A stretch of DNA of 64,000 nt from contig OY294069.1 of assembly GCA_958510875.1 (NCBI GenBank), forward strand, positions 5,332,001 to 5,396,000, written 5' to 3'. The notes under the pieces are model-generated. The model did no database searches. It saw only the letters and a program-made list of their open reading frames with translations, and was not told where the DNA came from. Positions 55,846-64,000 of the stretch are shown one piece after another. This DNA is from Endomychus coccineus. Taxonomy: Eukaryota > Arthropoda > Insecta > Coleoptera > Endomychidae. The translations under genes were made by a program, and so were the position numbers. How positions within the stretch are numbered: position 1 is the stretch's first letter; each line of letters opens with the position of its first letter.

Positions 55846-56093
55846 ACCAGTCTACTAATGACGTCATTTGATGTCGTTGGTTGAGACTGGACATGAATCC
55901 CAAGTGAAAATTCGAACGTTATTTTGTTGTCATATCTGTGATGAATCTGAGGAATACATCCCCCAACAAAAGCTTCATAATGACAGACGTATTTCCGAAA
56001 ACAACCAAGAAGAAAGTTGTGCCTTACCAAGATGTCATTAACATATTTAGTAATGTCAGCATCTATCGTCGCTCGTGAAACAGAAACATTCAA
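55846..56093 (-). other. Left-hand part of an open frame split by the hAT transposon
   Basis: Minus-strand open stretch beginning NVSVSRATIDADITKYVND and including HNFLLGCFRKYVCHYEAFVG and IQPTTSNDVISRLVF-like end. With the hAT and one target copy removed, it continues in frame into 54160-53970, about 148 codons in all. There is no ATG near the start and no recognisable domain. It may be an exon, a relic element or chance. Confidence 0.4.
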
Positions 56094-58005
56094 TTCCCGT
56101 CACTCATATTTATGTAAGAATACAAAATTTCAGCAGGTCTTCGTAGACAACATCCTGTTAAGTTGCTGCTGTTATAGGAACTTGAGGGATTTAATAAAAT
56201 GAAAAATTGTTATTCCTCGTCAGTTTCGATGCAAGCATCGAACCGTGTAACGTTCTTAGACACTCGTCATAAAAAAGCCGCCTTTCATACAGACGCCGAA
56301 ATTAAACTTAGTCCTTCGTGAAGTTCGTAATAAGCTCATCAAAAATAGTGGCACGTTCAGACATAATAAAGACATTGCGGTAGGCGACGTAACTTCCACT
56401 CCACGGTTCGATAACTAGTTATTATTTTTGAATGGCTTAGCCAATTTCTCAAATTGACGATTAATATTCAGAATTTCGAGACCGGTATTTGCTGTCGATA
56501 ATAAGAAGTAAAAAAAAAGCAAACGTATAACTTACACTTTCATGTATAAACGAGTGACTATCATTGAACACATTTCGACCATATTCAACCATTGAGCAAG
56601 AAATCGGATCTTCAACTACAAATTTACTCTGATGAGTTTTGAAAATATCGAAACTTCGCCCTGTCGGAACAGGGCAATAACAACAACATGTTAAGTTGTG
56701 AAACCGAATCGGAAAAAATATACACAAAAATTTAAGGAAAAGAATATGGAATATTAAGATGCACAAATCAGTTGGTGTAAACTCCGATGTCAGGAATGAC
56801 CAATTTACCAAAGTAAGTAGGCCGAAGATCGCCACAGTATCAGAGAAAAATGGTGTGAATCGGTCGAATTAAAAACTGACCCTAATAAAACTACTATAGG
56901 GATTTTAACTAGGAAGAGGAAGATGGCTTATATGAAGCAAATCGATCTGAATGGAATCACCATAGAGTTAAAAATGATGTAAAATTTCTAGGTATAACCC
57001 CACATAAAACTCTCATCTATGGTTACCTGACAGTACTGTATCACATGCTGCAATGACGTCATTCTTTCTTATCGTGAACACCCTTTAGAGGTGTTCTCGA
57101 GTTTCAGTTTGTATTGTATACGTCAATTAGTTATCAAAACACGTTTATTTACGTATCCCTCGAAAATAAACCATATCTTACGCCCCACAACGCTTCACCA
57201 TAATAGCTGCTTATTTTAATGAATGAATTAAATTCTATTTAGCTCCAGTCATTCCCCTAAATATTCAAACATCGTGCAGCATATGGTTCATAGATACTGA
57301 CGTGTGCGCCTAGAACCAATCATCTATATGAAAGAAGGTATTGTACGGCACGTGTATCTCATTAGGCGAGTATCGGATCCTTCAGATGCATTGTGTCATG
57401 TACAGCTGGATACGACCCCTGTGTATGAAATGAATATAGTACACCTACCAGCTGGAGCCTGCATATTCCAGATACACGAAGAAAACCATTAATAACGTTT
57501 GCAAACTAAATATTTACGATGCAATTTAGGATAGGGCCAATATCAGTTTCTACAATGAACAGGGAAAATTCATGGGAGACACAGCTTGTTGTGTGGTCAA
57601 TCAAAAGGAAGATGGTCCATGATATTGAGATATGTTGACGATGGAATCGAAACTATTCGCGATATAATTGATATTAAAAAGGAACTACTCAAGTGGAAAC
57701 ACATTTGAAAATGTTTGCCAAATTTCTTTGAAGTCCACTTTTGCTCAAAAATGATAAGAAAAATTTGAATGCCTCCTCTCCCAACATTGAACCCCTGGCT
57801 GAGATCTTTCTTTGAACATTATAGTTTTTCGTTTAATAAATCATGTACTCTAACTACTAAATATAGTTGAGATAATTATATACAAGTAAATTTGAAAGTC
57901 TTGTCAGAAATGTCACAATGTCAGATAATACATATATTTTTGAGATTAAATCGAAAAGACAAGACAAAGTGATAATTCAAAATATCTCGATTTGGTTATG
58001 TTTGA
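56094..58005. other. No recognised gene; two unassigned open frames
   Basis: A 124-codon minus-strand frame (56461-56835) has hydrophobic stretches but no known motif. A 62-codon plus-strand frame (57304-57492) reads IYMKEGIVRHVYLIRRVSDP then YEMNIVHLPAGACIFQI, protein-like but unassigned. Neither has splice or start signals that I trust. Confidence 0.25.
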
Positions 58006-58009
58006 ATCA

Positions 58010-58340
58010 GATTATTGTAAAGTTTTGGAAAATTATAATCAATTTTATCATTAGCACAATTGTTATTTTTAATTTGGATACTTTCTAATATCGCACGCTT
58101 ATCATTATTCTTTTCAATATTCCAAATTTTTGTATTGTCGTAGACACATGAATGGTCTGTGTCCTTTATATGTTACCAGGTTGGGACATCTTACATGATG
58201 ATCAGTGAGTGATTGAAATTTGAAATGGCAAACAGGATGTTCGATACCTTCAAATAAGGAACAATATGATAGATAATGGAAATAAGATCATTCAAATCTA
58301 GAACATTATCATAAAATATTGAAGTTCCCTGCATAAAGAT
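58010..58340 (-). pseudogene. Penelope-like GIY-YIG C-terminal fragment (family C-type)
   Basis: Minus strand in mixed frames: DHHVRCPNLVTYKGHRPF, HSCVYDNTKIWNIEKNNDKR then AILESIQIKNNNCANDK and NFPKLYNNLIQT. The H..D.D H...D....I...E....KR.ILES pattern is the C-terminal half of the GIY-YIG domain in Penelope elements. The GIY and YIG strands are not recognisable. Together with the terminal repeat near 59050-59138 and 60560-60640, it looks like a degraded copy with the same layout as 11779-13100. Confidence 0.55.
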
Positions 58341-59050
58341 GACTTTATTACTGTTAAAATGCGCTAATATGTCGGAAATGTTTAGAATTGAAAACCACGC
58401 TTTGATGTGTTATTACTGTTATTGTGGCAAAGTATTATATCATTAAGTATTAAAGTGCATTTCGTTTGTCTTGTCGAACTAAAATGTATGTTATTTTCAT
58501 AACGTTACAAGTCATTATGTGAAAGGTTCAACTGATTTTATCTTCGTGTTGTTTCCTCGTGTTCTCTGCCTTCGCAATATCAATCATGGACTTCGACATT
58601 CGCTAAAATCGAATTGCGCGGCATGCAACGACCAAAGCTTCGGTGTCGATTTAAAATCACTAGAAATTCCAAAAATATAATACGTTGATTATTTCTTCAG
58701 CTTATTGTATTCCCTAGATGACAGATCACAAACAGAGCTCTAAGGTACGAGGCAGTGCTGTTGAAATATGAAAATTTTGTGTTCGGTTGACTTATTTTAA
58801 CGGGAACTTTGGTCTAGGTGAAAACTATGAAAAGAGATATTTCTAGTAGTCCATTTGATCTCTTGTAACTATTTTTAATGGCATTGAAGCGCTTGGCCGT
58901 ATAAACTGGATGTGCAAATCTATTAAATCAGGCGAATTTGCAGACTGCAGGATGGCTCTCACCCAATACGATAGCTTAGCAAGAGCATAGTCACTCGAAA
59001 GTACGTCTTGTTAAGTTTTCTATTCATCTTAAGATCTCTCATATTTATTC
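58341..59050. other. No gene seen
   Basis: Presumably degraded Penelope-like sequence between the GIY-YIG end and the terminal repeat; nothing definite. Confidence 0.3.
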
Positions 59051-59087
59051 ATAACATTGATCGAATCAATGTTCATACATTAGTATC

Positions 59088-59129
59088 GTTTTAAAGATGA
59101 AACGCTAGTTGTCGAAACTATAGTCACTA
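59088..59129 (+). ncRNA. Degenerate hammerhead motif, family C-type
   Basis: Aligns to the intact family C motif, but CTGAAGA has become TTTAAAGA and helix II pairing is weak. GAAA, the CTATAG palindrome and a GTC triplet are kept. It should be inactive. Confidence 0.45.
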
Positions 59130-59136
59130 CAGTTTA

Positions 59137-59138
59137 TA
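59137..59138. repeat. TA target duplication, left
   Basis: TA directly before the inverted repeat; TA also follows the right end at 60560-60561. Confidence 0.6.
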
Positions 59139-60559
59139 CTGGGTTCCCCATAATAGACTGCCCATTTTAATATTTGAATTAAAATTTTTTTAGTTAACAA
59201 AACAAACTTTTTATTTTACTAAATTACAGCTAACTCTTTGGGATTTATGATAACTTATAAATATTTGCCTAATTTAATTCCAACTTTAAAAATCACGTCT
59301 TCTAAATGACCTCCACCAACTTCAACACATTTTTCAATATTAGATAAAAAGTGGTTCATTACACGGCGTAGCAAACCTTCGTCTATTCCTTCAACTTCTT
59401 CACGAATTTTGACTTTCAGTTCCTCGATTGTATCTGGACGACTCGCAAACACTGGCTTTTAGATATCCCCACAGGAGAAAATCGGGTGCGGTTAAGTCGG
59501 GGGACCTCGAAGGCCAAGGCAAATCTCCGAATCGAGAAATGAGTCGGCCATTAAATATTTGTCGCAGGACCCTCATTGAGTTTCTGGCGGTATGAGCTGT
59601 TGCCCCATCTTGTTGGAATATTAAGGCATTGCTTAGTAATCCTCGTCTATTTAATTATGGAATGAGAAATGTCATATTAACGTAGCGCTCGAAGGTTACT
59701 GTTACAGCGCGCGGTTATTTTCATCCTCAAAAAAATAGAGGCCAATAATACCAAAAGATCCTACTCAACACCACACAACAACTTTTGGATTATGGAGGTT
59801 CTGTGTAAAGATTTCACGAAGATTTTCATTTGACCAGTATCTAAAATTGCTCCTTGATGTAAATCCAAAAATTCTTGACAAAATGCTAATCTTACTTCTT
59901 TATCTTGATCGCTAAGGTGCTGTACCATTTGGTATTTATAGGGAAGAAATTTCAAATCCCTTTGAAGAATTCGATCTAAGCTTCCCTTCGATATTCCTAG
60001 GATAAGGGTTTGTCGATTAGCAAACCTTTTAGGACTTCTCGTAAATGCAATTCTAACTCGTTCAATATTTTCTGGTGTACGAACTGTTCTTCGACATCCA
60101 GGCTTCTTCAAATTTTGTACAGAACCATTTTCACGCCAATGACGAACCCATAACTTAACAGTTTTACGATTTGGCGCGTGACCCATATTGTTGTTATTAA
60201 ACTGACGCCGGAATGCACGCCTAACTTCTTCTATCGAATTGCTTCTTATGTAAGTTTCTACACAAAACACACGTTGTTGGACTGAGTAATCCATGAAAGT
60301 TCAAACGGATGTTGAAATAATGTCTCAAAGCAAAAAAATTAAATAATTATTGATCAAAACTAACAAACTTCTCATAGAAAAATGGCGTTCCACGAAATTA
60401 TTAATTTAAAATTTATTTGTGACAGGCGCCTACTTGATTAATAATTTACTTAAATCCCAAAGACTACAGAAGATAATCCCACAGAGAACAACCTATTTAG
60501 TGATCTCGTAGGGAATTTATTAATAATATAAAATGGGTGGTCTATTATGGGGAACCCAG
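59139..60559 (-). mobile_element. Mariner-like transposon with DD41D-type spacing, 1421 bp
   Basis: Terminal inverted repeats start CTGGGTTCCCCATAATAGAC on the left, and the reverse complement of the right end starts identically, continuing with one or two differences through CACCCATTTTA. TA flanks both ends. The interior encodes a broken transposase on the minus strand. The nearly perfect ends and clean insertion in a Penelope repeat show that it arrived as a whole and later decayed, or was mobilised in trans. Confidence 0.85.
59255..60294 (-). pseudogene. Mariner-like transposase, broken
   Basis: Starts at the ATG at 60294 (MDYSVQQRVFCVETYIRSNS). The N-terminal 100 residues are a paired helix-turn-helix with NRKTVKLWVRHWRENGSVQN and TVRTPENIERVRIAF. 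Near residue 148 the frame changes at a small deletion that removes the region expected to hold the first catalytic Asp. After it, NFRYWSNENLREIFTQNLHN and PKVVVWC precede a TGA, then GIIGLYFFEDENNRA and further stops. The second and third catalytic residues are still visible: FQQDGATAHTARNSM and SRSPDLTAPDFLLWGY, with 41 residues between the Asp of QQDG and the Asp of APDF, counted directly. This spacing matches the DD41D (rosa-type) group. The C-terminus is TIEELKVKIREEVEGIDEGL then HLEDVIFKVGI. Confidence 0.8.
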
Positions 60560-60561
60560 TA
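60560..60561. repeat. TA target duplication, right
   Basis: Matches 59137-59138. Confidence 0.6.
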
Positions 60562-60640
60562 TAATATAAGTGATGGAAAACAAAGTAATAAATGTTTTAT
60601 CACATCGATAATTGATTAATTATGAACTTGGTGGCTAGGC

Positions 60641-61050
60641 AATTACGACGAAACATGCGGAGGTTCTAAGGTCTCTACTGAGACTGCTTCTGTGTCAATA
60701 AAGGGTCCGTTTATTATATCAATTAGTTGTATCAACCAATAACCTCGATCTGTTTATTTCCTGAAAGTTGGAATAGTACAGGAAATAAAAATATATATAA
60801 TTCTGCAAGCCATTAATGCGATTTCAATAATAAATTTAACAGTAAATACGTTAATATTCTAATCTTTATAGAGATATAGAGAACATAATATTATTTCAGT
60901 TATCAATAGATTGATAACACAGGTCAACAAAAAAAATATTTTTTTTTGGGTTTCTGTTCTCTTGTTTAAATTCTGATTCTAGACATTGAAAAACACTTAA
61001 ATATTCATATTTAGTTCATAAAGTTTGCTTTGGTCTGATTTACGACGATA
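60641..61050. other. No gene seen
   Basis: AT-rich, nothing recognisable. Confidence 0.3.
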
Positions 61051-61053
61051 AGT

Positions 61054-61401
61054 ATGATTGAAAAAATGCTTAAAAGCTTTAAAGTTATGGGCTGCAGAAT
61101 GTCTCATAAACTTCATATGCTACATTCTCATCTGGACGAATTTAAACACAACATGGGGGCCTACTCCGAGGAACAAGGAGAACGTTTTCACCAAAACGTG
61201 ATGGACTTTGAACGGCGATATCAAGGGCAGTACAACGAGAATATGATGGGAGATTACATTTGGGGTTTACTACGAGAGAGCTCATACGAGCATAGAAGAA
61301 ATACGAAAAATATTCACTTTTACACATTAATTTCTTGTTATTTTACATCTATATGTCATTGTTTATCACAAATCTTGAATAAAAAAGACTCTTGTATCTA
61401 A
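61054..61401 (+). pseudogene. C-terminal part of a conserved arthropod repeat-associated protein of unknown function
   Basis: Open frame of 115 codons; the first 85 are conserved-looking. It reads MGCRMSHKLHMLHSHLDEFK, then GAYSEEQGERFHQNVMDFER then RYQGQYNENMMGDYIWGLL. The pattern LGCxMSxKxHFLHSHLDxFxxNxGAxSxExGERFHQDxxxxExRYQGxWxxxMxxDYxW occurs, from memory, in many uncharacterised multi-copy arthropod proteins. The multi-copy distribution suggests a transposon protein, but I know no assigned function. Upstream coding is not visible, so only the end is present. The last 30 residues (from NIHF on) look like read-through beyond the true end. Confidence 0.6.
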
Positions 61402-61595
61402 AAAAACGTTTTCTAATTATAATTTATAGTGAAAGTGTAGAAAAAATATAAAAAATTGAAAAATTGAAAAATTGTTCTAGTTTCTACAAAAGCAAACTTT
61501 AATCGGAAAATACATTTTTTTCCTCATTTTTGTCGTAGGAAAAACCAAAATTTAACATGTAGAAGTTAGACCCACAAATCGTGTTGACCGGTGTA
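61402..61595. other. No gene seen
   Basis: A-rich, nothing recognisable. Confidence 0.3.
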
Positions 61596-61599
61596 ATGA

Positions 61600-61800
61600 T
61601 TCTTGACCTAGGCATGAATTATATATAAATTCCAGGGGAAATAGGCCACACTAGAACAAATGCTTATTATTTTCGTCTTTACGCACGTTTCGGTCTCACA
61701 ACCAAAATCAGAAGACGTATTATGTCTAAAACAGAATTTCTTAAAACTAATTGTATCAAGCACAAAGTGTTCTTATCGCACCAATTTAAATTAAAAATTG
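61600..61800 (-). mobile_element. Penelope-like terminal repeat, family A, copy 4 (truncated)
   Basis: Matches 6735-6935, including GATTCTTGACC, GAATTATATATAAATTCC and CACAAAGTGTTCTTATCGCA. It breaks off after TTAAATTAAAAATTGGG. Confidence 0.7.
61674..61717 (-). ncRNA. Hammerhead motif with mutated core, family A, copy 4
   Basis: Minus strand reads CGTCTT, CTGATTT (should be CTGATGA), T-like spacer, GGTT-GTGA-GACC, GAAA, CGTGCG, T, A, then AAGACG. Helix I CGTCTT/AAGACG is a perfect 6 bp, the best of all copies. The mutated core means it should not cleave. Confidence 0.6.
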
Positions 61801-62665
61801 GGAACACTTCAAACCGAAGTCACGCCAGGGCTTCCTTGCTAACAGAATAATCTCCCTTGTGGTGTTGTGTGTGCTACGTCAGTTAACACCTTCAACAATG
61901 GTTATGACGAATTAAAAATATCAACGTAAAATTTGTGTTTTCCCTACAGTGGGTAGTGGCTTGTTCTGGCGTACAAAATCTAATTGTTAATCTTCATTGT
62001 GATCCGATTTATTGACAAATAATTGTTCCCATATGTACTATTTCACAACTTTTGACACTATATTAAATCTTTAGATTAGATTTATCTCAGGTAATTATAT
62101 GTTAGCTATATGGTAAGATTGTACCAAATGTTATTTGCTATAAAAAATTCATATCTTCATTAAAATGTCTATCCGATGGTATGTTAATGCTATTGCAGAG
62201 GTTAATGAAGATGAAATGAACGTTTGCAAATAAGACGGGAAGGATAAAGGTATCTGTAATCGCGATGCAAAAGCATATGGTTCGCGTCGTGAGATTTGGC
62301 GAGTACCTGAGAGTTGCGATCGTCAACTATTTCATAAACAAACCATTACATTCTGTCGTATCGTGAGAGTTTGGATTCAATCAGCTCGCTTAACGTACGC
62401 GTCAATATCGTGATTGACGTCGCCGGACATTGTATATCAACTGTTTAGGAACTATAGCCCTGATAGATAGATTAATAATTTAGGAAGTTGTCGCGATTTG
62501 TCAAATGGATTATTCAAATCGTAGTACACAAGTTTAGTTGCATTTTGTGACACGATGCGGCTCACAAATAGGAAAATTCATTGGATGGTTTTGGTGCTTA
62601 CTTGTTGAAAATTCATATCTATAGTTTTATAAAAATAAACTTTTCACAAACTTCGTTTTTATTAA
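61801..62665. other. No gene seen
   Basis: No recognisable feature. Confidence 0.3.
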
Positions 62666-62669
62666 ACAA

Positions 62670-62708
62670 AACGTGACATGTTTCACCACACGGTGGCTTT
62701 ATTCAAAC
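62670..62708 (-). ncRNA. Possible degenerate hammerhead motif of another element
   Basis: Minus strand: TGAATAAAG, then CCAC-CGT-GTGG, TGAAA, CATG, TC. Helix II and GAAA are present, ACATGT is palindromic and GTC could be the cleavage triplet, but the CTGANGA core is not recognisable. Weak. Confidence 0.3.
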
Positions 62709-62962
62709 AATGGTTTTACAAACTATGGTATATTCGTTAAATATTAAAATTAGGATTAAGAAGGAGGGAATGAGTGACTAATTGTATTAGCACAGAGCGT
62801 CCTTAGCACACAAATTTCAATTACAAATTCCAACATGGCCAAATGTTTTAAGTATATGAATAATCAAGAATTCACTGCTTAGTAGTTTTCTTATAATATA
62901 AGAGTTCATGTCAAAGAAAGTCAGTATACAACTGAAACCAGAAAATATAACGTGCAAGGGTT

Positions 62963-63430
62963 TTAATTAATTAAATTAGTAAAAACCTGACGTAATGATT
63001 GAATGTCTGTTCTATGATTAACAAACTTGGAGTCACGTTTCCTGTGAATCATCTCCAGAATAGATCTTTTATAATAATTGGTTTCCTTAGTTAAATCAAA
63101 GCAGTGATTAGCAAGGGCGGTGGAATTTTCTAACTTTTTGTTTCTTGTACTATACTTATGGCCATACATTCTTTTTTTTGCAAATATTGATTAGAGATTC
63201 TTGTATAAGTCCCATCGCAATCTAAACAATTTAATTTGAATACTGTGTGGGTTTGTTTATCTTCAGGTATTGAAGGTTTCAGATTTGAAAAATATTTCCG
63301 AACACAGTTAGTGGGCTCATGTGCAACATTTATATCATACTTTTTTAAATATTTCCTAATTTTCTCTGAGGTCTCCGGAATGTATGGTAATGTTATAAAA
63401 TTATCTGTATTACTGTTGTCAGTTTCCTTC
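62963..63430 (-). pseudogene. Penelope-like connector and GIY-YIG domain, family A
   Basis: Minus strand from 63430: SNTDNFITLPYIPETSEKIR, the connector shared with 23215 (DNFITLPYIPETSEKIKK), then YDINVAHEPTNCVRKYFSNL, PSIPEDKQTHTVFKLNCLDC (GIY strand, VFKL), DGTYTRISNQYL (the YIG strand with Gly changed), a frameshift, then YGHKYSTRNKKLENSTALAN, HCFDLTKETNYYKRSILEMI and HRTDIQSLRQVFTNLIN at the C-terminus. One frameshift near 63170 and loss of YIG suggest inactivity. It supplies the 3' half missing from 22190-23330. Confidence 0.7.
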
Positions 63431-63640
63431 CTTTGACATGAGTTCGTATATTATAAGAAAATTTTAAGCAGTGGATTCTTGATTATTCATATAGTTAAAA
63501 CATTGATGTGTCACAGTTTCGATTATTCGTGTTTCAGGTCATTACGGCGACGTGGACATTTTTAATTGAAATTGATGCAATAAGGGCGCTTTGTGCTGAT
63601 ACAACTAATATCCTAAGAAATCCCGTTTTAAACATTGATA

Positions 63641-63685
63641 CGCCTTCTGATGATGGTCGTTAGAGACGGAAATAATAAACACATG
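63641..63685 (+). ncRNA. Degenerate hammerhead motif, family A, copy 5
   Basis: Plus strand: CGCCTT, CTGATGA, T, GGTC-GTTA-GAGAC, then GGAAAT. The core CTGATGA is intact but GAAA is shifted by an indel and the palindromic helix III is lost. Predicted inactive. It lies antisense to the coding region, in the inverted upstream repeat. Confidence 0.5.
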
Positions 63686-63725
63686 TGTTAGTGTGACCTA
63701 TTTCCCTAGAATTCATATATAAGTA

Positions 63726-64000
63726 GATAATAGAAGTGACATACACAGCCTCAGTCATAGATAAAATGAACTTGCAACAATACGTTTCAAGCATCTACAA
63801 ATCGCATGAAATAAAAAGTGTGGATTTTGTTTTGAAAACTCGAACAATCAGCATCGGAATAATGGCAATTAATTATTCACATTAAATAATGTACGTGCAT
63901 TGCATTTAGGAGCGTTATTTTTAGTACAATCCATTAATATGATTTGAATTACCACTAACAAATTTTATCTTCTTTGTTTTGATGTCGGTTTTTCTGTTCT
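63726..64000. other. No gene seen
   Basis: AT-rich end of the window. Confidence 0.3.

Larger units (their letters stand above)
59050..60640 (+). mobile_element. Family C-type Penelope terminal repeat split by a mariner-like transposon
   Basis: Left of the transposon: CGTTTTAAAGATGAAACG, TTGTCGAAACTATAGTC and ACTACAGTT. Right of it: AATATAAGTGATGGAAAACA and AAGTAATAAATGTTTTA. Family C at 13005-13095 has the same two parts joined: GTTGAAACTATAGTAACG, then AAATATCAGTGGTAGTAAAA and CAAAGTAGTTATTTCG. Removing the transposon and one TA restores the terminal repeat. Confidence 0.6.
62755..63725 (-). mobile_element. Penelope-like element, family A, GIY-YIG end with inverted terminal repeats
   Basis: A partial downstream terminal repeat (62755-62945, GTATTAGCACAGAGCGTCC and TCATGTCAAAGAAAGTC), a coding region on the minus strand (62963-63430), then an upstream terminal repeat in inverted orientation (63430-63725). 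This is the same layout as the family C copy at 11779-13100. The RT is entirely missing; the upstream repeat joins directly to the connector. Confidence 0.7.

Noticed and set aside
1..64000. tRNA and rRNA genes
   Set aside because: I looked for B-box-like GGTTCGA followed by paired arms and for rRNA-like blocks and saw none that fit.

Overview
Eukaryotic nuclear DNA, almost certainly from an arthropod and probably an insect. The window is AT-rich, has no operons and no long intact genes, and carries the usual relic repeat load of insect genomes: Penelope-like elements with GIY-YIG ends, Loa/I-type non-LTR elements with RNase H, Jockey/CR1-type fragments, an RTE-type element, Tc1/mariner, hAT, a Helentron-like element, a foldback element and a satellite. 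I cannot name the species.

Host coding sequence is sparse. The best case is a 118-base minus-strand exon (46098-46215) with clean splice sites that encodes the first half of a C1 (phorbol ester/DAG-type zinc) domain. A second candidate is a 3'-terminal coding exon on the same strand (997-1371). Most of the rest looks like intron or intergenic DNA filled with transposons.

Layout. 0-6 kb: RT relics around the possible terminal exon, then an R2/R4-like RT relic. 6.7-13.1 kb: Penelope-like terminal repeats, a Helentron-like derivative (helicase tail plus endonuclease), and relics of three Penelope-like families, called A, B and C here; family C at 11.8-13.1 kb is flanked by inverted terminal repeats. 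14.5-31.7 kb: mariner, two copies of an unnamed repeat, several non-LTR ends, a longer family A copy, a Loa-type RNase H relic and a hAT-type fragment. 31.9-43 kb: family B copy, minisatellite, Tc1 relic, two Loa-type relics, a 75-base hairpin and RT relics. 43.9-45.7 kb: satellite of about 18-base units with a period near 330 bases. 46-50 kb: C1 exon, Loa-type relic, and an RTE relic split by a 1.03-kb foldback element. 53-56 kb: an internally deleted hAT transposon with an exact 8-bp target duplication, inserted into an open frame. 58-61 kb: family C relic whose terminal repeat is split by a 1.42-kb mariner-like transposon with 41 residues between its last two acidic residues. 61-64 kb: more family A terminal repeats and its GIY-YIG end.

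The most interesting thread is that terminal repeats of at least two Penelope-like families contain hammerhead-ribozyme motifs: CTGANGA core, helix II, GAAA, a palindromic helix III and a GTA cleavage triplet. Helix I pairing is kept by paired base changes between copies. The palindromic helix III would suit dimeric rather than monomeric ribozymes. Self-cleaving Penelope elements are known; the multi-copy record here, including a copy split by a DNA transposon, is worth a check.
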